This document shows, piece after piece, positions 57,542 to 64,000 of a stretch of 64,000 nt of DNA. The DNA is taken from the NCBI GenBank assembly GCA_030035585.1, contig CM057463.1:136184736-136248735 (forward strand), written 5' to 3'. A model generated the notes under the pieces. The model did no database searches. It saw nothing but the letters and a program-made list of their open reading frames with translations, and was not told the origin of the DNA. Positions within the stretch are counted from its first letter, which is position 1. Each line of letters opens with the position of its first letter. Position numbers and translations under genes: made by a program. Origin of the DNA: Dugong dugon. Lineage: Eukaryota; Chordata; Mammalia; Sirenia; Dugongidae.

Positions 57542-57812
57542 ATAGATCACAAAAAAACAAAAGACTTGCTTGCTTTGGACACATCATCAGAAAGGATCAA
57601 TTGCTAGAGGAGGACATCATGTTTGGTTAAGCAGAGGGTCAACTAGGTCTAGAAAGACCCCCAGTGAGATGAGTTGGTACAATAGTCACAATGATGGACT
57701 CCAGCATGCTGGTGATTTTGAGAATGACATAAGACCGTGCAACCTTTGTTCTGTCATATATTAGATCACCAGGAGTTGGAATTGATTTGACAGCAGCTAA
57801 CAACAACAGTAG
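57542..57812 (+). mobile_element. RTE 3' segment
   Basis: 'gctttggacacatcatcaga', 'gaggacatcatgtttggtta', 'gagatgagttggtacaatag', tail 'cagcagctaacaacaacagt'. The ORF at 57570-57764 is a chance frame in RTE sequence. Confidence 0.85.
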
Positions 57813-58585
57813 TAACATAAATGTAATACTGTAGTAGTATAAATGTATATTATAAATTTGAATTTATAATATAAATTTATATATTAATTTTATATAATAT
57901 AAAATTATAATATTTTAGTATAATATTTGGCACTAATATCACACTATGTACCAAAAACATTTTAACTGCTTTTCATAAAGTATCATATTTAATCTCTCAG
58001 TAACTCTGTCAAAAAATGCTATTATAATGCCATGTTGGGAAATGAAATTCCAAAGGAAAAATGATATCAAACCATGTTATTGTTGTAGAGCAGAATTTGA
58101 ACTATACATGACAGGTGCTAGACACTACCATTTTAACTGTGAAATATGTAGAGTCAGGTATACTAATTTTTAAAAATAAATTATTTCTATTTGTTTTTCT
58201 TTTTATACCCTGCAGTGCTAAACCTTCATCTTTAGTCTGTTTCCTGCAATGTTGCTAACCATCGAAATAGGTCTATTATCTAAATAATTTATGGAAAGTA
58301 ACTGGTATTTTTTTTTTTCTAAAAAAAGCAAATTCCAGAACTGTGAAAAATTATATTTACCCAATAAAATAGATAGATTGCAGCTTGGCAATCACTGAGG
58401 ACAACAGAAATCATTCTCCCCTTAGCTACATGATATTTCAATATATACCGGAAATATTCTGAAAATATTTTATAAGATTCTAAGCTATTCATAACAAAAA
58501 TCTCAACAGACTTAAGTCTAACCAATTTCAAATAATTATTTTCATCAAATGAATATAAATATCATCCTTCACAGTTTGCCCTAGC
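57813..58585. other. AT-rich unique sequence
   Basis: 57840-57915 is a highly AT-rich, partly self-complementary tract ('ataaatttgaatttat' and 'ataatataaaattataat'). Nothing else recognised. Confidence 0.5.
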
Positions 58586-58808
58586 TGATACCTGTTGTTG
58601 TTTTTGTTAGTTGCTGTTGAGTCGATTCTGACTCATAGAAAACCCATGTGTGCAGAGTAGAAATGCTCCTTAGGGTTTTCAAGGGTATGACCACTTTGAA
58701 GCAGATGGTCAAGCCTGTCTTCCAAAGGCACCTCTGAGTGGGTTCGAACAACCAACCTTTCAGCTAGTAGTCAAGCACATAACCATTTGTACCACCCAGG
58801 GAATCCCA
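58586..58808 (-). mobile_element. AfroSINE, minus strand
   Basis: 'ttgttagttgctgttgagtc', 'gattctgactcatag', 'gcacctctgagtgggttcga', 'ccatttgtaccacccaggga'. The long variant. Confidence 0.88.
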
Positions 58809-60087
58809 GATGATATGTAGGAAGTGGTTTTTAAACTTATACATTAAGTTTTCAATTTCCAAAAGACAAAAGCTACAACAACCATAGAAATAGAGCATAA
58901 GCTAACCTCTGAGATCTATTCCATTAAAATGGATCTTAAAAGTATCCTTGATGATAAAGATGTTGCTAATGCCAATGCATACTTCCTGGTTCTTCATTCA
59001 TCCCTGCAGACAAAACCCTGAATTTTTTTTTAACTATTTCCTTTACGTAGGTACCTAGTACAATGGTCTGCTGGTACTACAACAAGATTCACTCTCCAAA
59101 ATATTAAAATATTCTTCTGAAAACATGAAAATCCTCTGAAAGCACACTATTTCAACTTAGTTTAAACATATTAACATTATTAACACCAACTGAGCAAAGT
59201 CTTTATCTTGCAATTAACTTTTTTTTTTTTTTACAATTCTGCTAATAGTTTCTGAAAGAAAACTCTCTAAAATGAAATATGCTTAAAATAAATTAAGGCA
59301 GAAGGTAAAAATTGTCCTATTATTACTATGAAATTTATTTCATTGTTTCAGTTATGGAGTACCAATAATTTGAAATGCTCGTTATACAATTATGCATATA
59401 TTTTCAAGACTATTATACTTGAAACTCTTTTGAAATTTTATAAACATACATACTCCTACTATATCAAGGAAAACAAAATTTAATGTTAGTGCAATGTTTT
59501 GTTTTAATATAATGTTTCTTTGATTTTGTGCATCCTTGGAAGGGATCTTGAGCACAGATCTGGTATCTTTAAGAGATATCAATGAATAACCATAACCAGG
59601 GAATGATATACAATCACTATATGCACTCTTACCGAAAATTCGAAAGCTGGAGACATCTCTCCTTGCTCAAAGATGAGAAGACAAAAAAAAATACTTCATC
59701 ATGAATAAGTCAAATAATCTCTGTACCTGCTAAATACTGCCTGTTAGGATGTGGTCAGTTCACAGGCCTGCAGTAGTAAAATATAAAACACACTGATCTT
59801 TAAACATCTTGCCTTTCTGAACATTTAGTGCATAGAAAATTTTGAATTATCTGACACGGTTGAAAAGACACAATTAGTGCTAATTTTTTTATTGGTATGG
59901 CCTTGATACTGAGTATAATTTCTGTGTACTTCTCTACCCTTCGATGAGTATGATTTCTGCATACTTGTCTATGCTTTGTATTCATAAAACCTAATGTAGA
60001 ATCTTTAAAGTATAATCAATAGAATTATGAATGTAACAAATCATAATTGTTTTATACACACAAATTCAAATAAATTTAACCAGTCAT
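58809..60087. other. AT-rich unique sequence, nothing recognised
   Basis: About 1.3 kb; T-run at 59219-59232. The small minus-strand frames (59382-59582, 59800-59985) have no domain. Confidence 0.55.
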
Positions 60088-60315
60088 ATGTCTAAAACAG
60101 GGAGCTCTGATGGCACAGTTAAGTGCTCAGCAGCTAACCTAAATGTTGGTGGTTCAAATTCACCCAGTGGCTCCTTGAGAGAAAGACCTGGTGATCTGCT
60201 TCTGTAAAGATTACAGCCAAGAAAACCTTATGGGGCAGTTCTATTCTGACACATGTAGGGTGGCTATGAGTTGAAACTGATTCGAGGGCAACTAACAACA
60301 AAAACATGTCTGAAA
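60088..60315 (+). mobile_element. AfroSINE, long variant
   Basis: 'cagggagctctgatggcaca', 'gagagaaagacctggtgatc', 'ttatggggcagttctattct', tail 'gagggcaactaacaacaaaa'. Near-identical flanks 'atgtctaaaa' (60088-60097) and 'atgtctgaaa' (60306-60315) look like a target duplication. Confidence 0.9.
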
Positions 60316-60319
60316 TACG

Positions 60320-60372
60320 ATAAACCAAACCAAACCCGTTGCCGTGGAGTAGATTCCAACTCATAGCGATCA
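60320..60372 (-). mobile_element. AfroSINE 3' end fragment, minus strand
   Basis: 'aaccaaaccaaacccgttgc' and 'agattccaactcatagcga' are a reversed SINE tail only. Confidence 0.7.
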
Positions 60373-61280
60373 GTATTATCCATATGGGAAAATAAATTTA
60401 AATGATAATGATCGAACAAATTAAAGTAGATAATATTACAATATGCACTAGCATTATCTTTCATCTAATAGTAAGTATAGTAAACACTTTTATAAGCAAC
60501 TTGAAGATCTGCTTAATATTAGATATTGAATTTATAGAGCTTAAGTATAAAACTTTAGTAGAATGTGGACTATGAAAAAAGTTTCTGGAAGGTTTGATGC
60601 TTCAAATTGAAAGTGGTTTAATATATACATACTGAGAAGATATCTGTAACTCCCACTTGACTGAACATGAGGATGGCTTGTTTTTATTTTCAATGAGAAA
60701 TGTTAATTAGAAAATAAAAGGGAAGTTATTGATATTTTTCAAAATTGAGATTTGATCCATTTTTACTACTTCAACTTTCTTTTCCTTCAATTTCTTTTCT
60801 TCATGATTCGCCCTCCATCTCTTCAAATCCTGCACCTAATAGCAATATTTGGTGTCAGCAAGAACCTTAAAAAGTCAAATCTTTGCATTCTGTCACAGTG
60901 GTTATAGATCATGTAATTAAATAAATTATTCTGTGAAAGGGCAGGATGTTGGTGGTTTCTGAACTCTGGCCAATGTCACATAAGAGATTTTATACTTTCT
61001 GACAGAGCTTTTTATCTTGATAAAAATTGAATCATAATCATACTTTCCAAGAAACCAATAAATGTAGTGTTTACTATGGTTCTAAACAGTAAAATGTGCA
61101 TATTTTAAGTATAATATGATGTAGAACTTTGATTTATTTATAGTGTCTGTTGCAGATTTTCCTAAAGAACAGCCATTATTCTGACATCAAATTTTAGTTC
61201 TGTTTAACTATATGCTTGTTAGTAATGTTAATAAAGCCATTTATTCTAACAGTGTGTATCTTAATAATACCGTCTATTTT
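60373..61280. other. Unique sequence, nothing recognised
   Basis: No coding or named repeat. Confidence 0.5.
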
Positions 61281-61490
61281 TGCATAGGACATCATGGTGT
61301 GAAAAGTAGAGGGTCAGCAAAAACGAGTAAAACTCTCAATGAGATGAACTGACACAGTAGCCTCAACAACGTGCTCAAACATACCAACAATGGTGAGAAT
61401 GGCTCAATACCAGCAACGTTTCGTTCTGTTTTACATAAGGTTACTATGAGTCGGAGCCCAATGAATGACAACTAACAGAAACAACAATGC
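61281..61490 (+). mobile_element. RTE LINE 3' end
   Basis: 'ggacatcatggtgtgaaaag', 'tgagatgaactgacacagta', 'gcaacgtttcgttctgtttt', tail 'gacaactaacagaaacaaca'. Confidence 0.85.
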
Positions 61491-62642
61491 TCAATTTAGA
61501 TTTTGCTCTTGGAAACTGAAATGAAATTTTTTTAATATATCTCTTTTTCACCGATCCCTTGTAATTTAGAAACAATTATTTAAACTCAAGCTCTTCACTT
61601 ATGTCAATAGAGCTTTGTAAGTTCAATAAGAATCAGTTCTTCATTTTCTCTTCATTTTCAAGGATATATTTGAACAAATTTATTGGGCAACCAAAGCTAT
61701 ACCTATAGGATCATATTTGAGAATGATAAATAAGAAAAAGGATTTAATCTTTATCAGGAGGCAATTCCTGAAAATTTTTTCTCAAGTGGCTTGAAACCTG
61801 GCTTATAGGATTCCAGTTTCAGAGATGATAATGAATGCCATTTCCTGGGAGATGAGGAATATAGCAAATTTGAGAGAACTTAAGAAGAAAAATATTCACC
61901 CAAATCTGTAGGTAGTGATGGTACAATCTGGTGAAAGTGTGCCTTTGGCTTGGCTCTTAGACTTGAGATAGAAAAGAAAATCATGCAGGCTTTTAAAATT
62001 CCAATATGTGATTTATTAATGAAAATTTCCAGACAGAAGCTAATTACCTGGCATTAGAAGTTACTTAATACTATAAGACTCAAATTAGTGAAGTGAACTC
62101 AAGGAAGCCCATAATGGTTAGTTAGGATCTTAACTGCAGTGAAGCAAATAATCAGACCAAACATAGTGACACAAGTCTTTCTGTGCTCAAGATTAATTGT
62201 TCGACATTGTTTATAAGATAATGGGGGTACTGTGAGAAAAAGCATACAAAATTTGGTAATAAGCAAAGTAGATTATTGGGTACTCCTCAGTGCAGCACTG
62301 AATTTGAGTTGTTGTCAGAGAACTTTACAACTCTGAAGGAGCAGAAGTTAATATGTACATTTTGGAGATGCAAATAATTTCTGCCCAGTAAAGCAAATAA
62401 TGGCAAAATCAGACTTTGAAACCGACAGTGTTGTGTTTGAAACAGCACTTCAAGCTTGGTAATAATGCTACTTCCGAAAGTTTCTCTTTTAAAGTACAAG
62501 ATTGGTAGAATTTTAAAAACATTGTTTGTGTAAGCTTATTTCAGTTAAATATTGTATTACTTTATAAATTCTTTTTTAGAAAAATTGCTAACATGTAAGT
62601 TAATTTCAGAAAATACTATGAAAAATTGGATTATCTTCTTAG
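61491..62642. other. Unique sequence upstream of a candidate exon
   Basis: No repeat that I can name. A 'gctaacatg' resembling a branch point lies at 62588-62596, about 50 bases before the candidate acceptor. Confidence 0.5.
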
Positions 62643-62717
62643 ACTGTTGGCTCCACTAAAAAGTCTAAAAAATCTAAGAGTGAGGATACTTCAGAGCTAA
62701 ATATAAATAACCGGCAG
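62643..62717 (+). CDS. Candidate 75-bp internal exon, gene unknown
   Basis: A possible host exon. It is preceded by 'attatcttctag' (acceptor AG at 62641-62642) and followed by 'ggcag|gtaatt', a good donor. The length is a multiple of three. One frame, beginning exactly at the acceptor, has no stop and reads Thr-Val-Gly-Ser, then 'KKSKKSKSEDTSELNINNRQ'; the other two plus-strand frames have stops. An alternative acceptor at 62610 would bring an in-frame TAG. The peptide is Lys/Ser-rich and hydrophilic, like a disordered or cytoplasmic tail insert. I do not recognise the gene. No other exon is visible within the window, which would fit very long introns. Chance occurrence is quite possible. Confidence 0.3.
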
Positions 62718-63815
62718 GTAATTTTCTTTATTACAGTCCATTTGTCCCAAAATTAAGAAATTGAATTTTAAACTGTAACATTTATTTTACTTTTAAAACA
62801 TGTACTCAGAAAAGTCAAGATTTTTCCAATTCAGAAAGGTACATTATAATTTAGGTTTATAATGGTGTGAAACTTGTTCTTCTGCTTAATTTCTTTTTAA
62901 AACATCAGTAGCTAAAGCTTTGATAAATTCTGTACGCTTTTAGAAGGGTTGTTTTGTTTTCTCCAGGACTGTAAAAAATTGATTAGTAGTGTATAATGTG
63001 TCCCTAAAATCTAGTACTGCCTTGTTTAAAACTGTCAGTTAAAATGATAGAGAAATAGAACTCAGTGTGAAAGGAACATTGGGGAATGTACTGCTGTGTT
63101 ATATGAATGTGGATGAGTCTGTATCAATTTACCAGTTGGTTTGTTTTTTAATACAGTTATGTGCTACCTGTATCTCAGACACATAACCAAGAAAATTACA
63201 CTTTGTTGTGATATATTTGATACCCCTAAATACAGATGGATGTTATAAGATTTGTTTAGATAACATCAAAGAAAACTTACTATTCTTTTAAAAGAATCAA
63301 AGGTGCTAAGAGATTAGTAGGCCACCATATTATGCTAAAATCCTTTTGTCTAATCAAATGTATTCTTAAATGTTCATAAACAAAGCACTTGAATTTGATT
63401 GTGAGTAGTTCTAAAATCTTTTTCAGCACAGAAAAACTGATAGCATCTAACATTCAGCTGGAAGTGACAAATGAGATAAAATAAATTTGATATCCTTGCC
63501 AGCATCCTAAAATCAGATTCAGACAATACATTTGGATTGATGTGAAATGTCTGCTGACCAATTTAGAAAACATACTTCAATTGTTTTACAAATAAGCTAG
63601 ACTCTCAGAACACAATTCTAATCACAGATATTTTCTCAGAGTGGCAGAGAAAAGGAAAGGGAACACTTTGCGAGCTGTCCTCTGTTGATTTGATTCCAAT
63701 AAAAAATGAATCTTAAAAAGGCATTCAAGGAAATAGAATAATGCATTACTTCATATTTATATACCTGTGTCTGTGTTGCCAAATACTTGCAAACTTTCAT
63801 GTATCAATGAGCCAA
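62718..63815. other. Unique sequence downstream of the candidate exon
   Basis: About 1.1 kb without recognised repeats, a relatively long repeat-free stretch for this window. No further exon found. Confidence 0.5.
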
Positions 63816-63817
63816 GT

Positions 63818-64000
63818 ACAGTAATTGCCCCTTATCCACGGGGGATACAGTCCAAGACCCCCAGTGTATGCCAATATATACCCTACATATACTGTGTTTT
63901 TTCCTATACATACATACCTACACTAAAGTTTAATTTATAAATTAGGCACAGTAAGAGATTAACAACAATAACTAATAATAAAATAGTACAATTATAGCAA
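63818..64000 (+). mobile_element. Tigger-like DNA transposon, start only
   Basis: 'acagtaattgccccttatcc' then 'acgggggatacagtccaaga' and 'ataaattaggcacagtaaga' match the terminal part of a common old mammalian Tc1/mariner-type (Tigger/pogo) element next to a TA dinucleotide. It runs off the right edge. The exact family is not certain. Confidence 0.65.

Noticed and set aside
57840-57915. AT-rich inverted repeats considered as an origin-like or matrix attachment element
   Set aside because: Low-complexity AT sequence is self-complementary by chance; no further motif supports a function.

Overview
This is mammalian nuclear DNA from an afrotherian, most likely a proboscidean (elephant lineage). 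The diagnosis rests on repeats. About fifteen tRNA-related SINEs of the AfroSINE type are present, with heads resembling 'ggagccctggtggcacagt' and tails ending in 'gagtcggaatcgactc' or 'aacaacaac'. There are also several copies of an RTE-clade LINE of the kind abundant in the elephant genome, and mammalian L1, L2, MIR, MaLR and ERVL elements. Base composition is strongly A+T-rich. No complete host gene, rRNA, functional tRNA, CRISPR array or bacterial-type operon is visible. The window reads as a gene desert or the inside of a very long intron.

Layout. 1-3328 is the 5' half of a minus-strand L1 (L1-A). 3.3-12.4 kb is AT-rich unique DNA with SINEs, L2 and MIR relics and a long palindromic MITE-like element (4817-5034). 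12.4-14.1 kb is a plus-strand RTE LINE. 15-20.8 kb holds SINEs, an old L1 3' end, and a SINE fused to a minus-strand RTE fragment. 22.6-30.4 kb is a stack of L1 3' ends followed by a nearly full-length minus-strand L1 (L1-B). 31.4-32.0 kb is a solo ERVL-type LTR with a perfect 5-bp target duplication. 36.3-39.4 kb is an ERVL provirus with two LTRs, internally deleted so that a gag remnant abuts integrase and dUTPase. 45.3-52.9 kb is a nearly full-length plus-strand L1 (L1-C) inserted in an older minus-strand L1. 53-64 kb has SINEs, RTE pieces, a SINE-interrupted MaLR-like LTR, and the start of a Tigger-like DNA transposon.

All recognisable coding capacity belongs to retroelements, and every open frame has at least one disabling lesion. 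L1-A and L1-B belong to one subfamily and share 5' UTR and ORF1 sequence. L1-C has a related ORF1 and ORF2 but an unrelated 5' UTR. The only candidate for host coding sequence is a 75-bp segment at 62643-62717. It has a good acceptor, donor and branch-point context and one uninterrupted Lys/Ser-rich frame. It is unidentified and tentative.

Repeat family names are given by recognition only and should be checked with RepeatMasker/Dfam.
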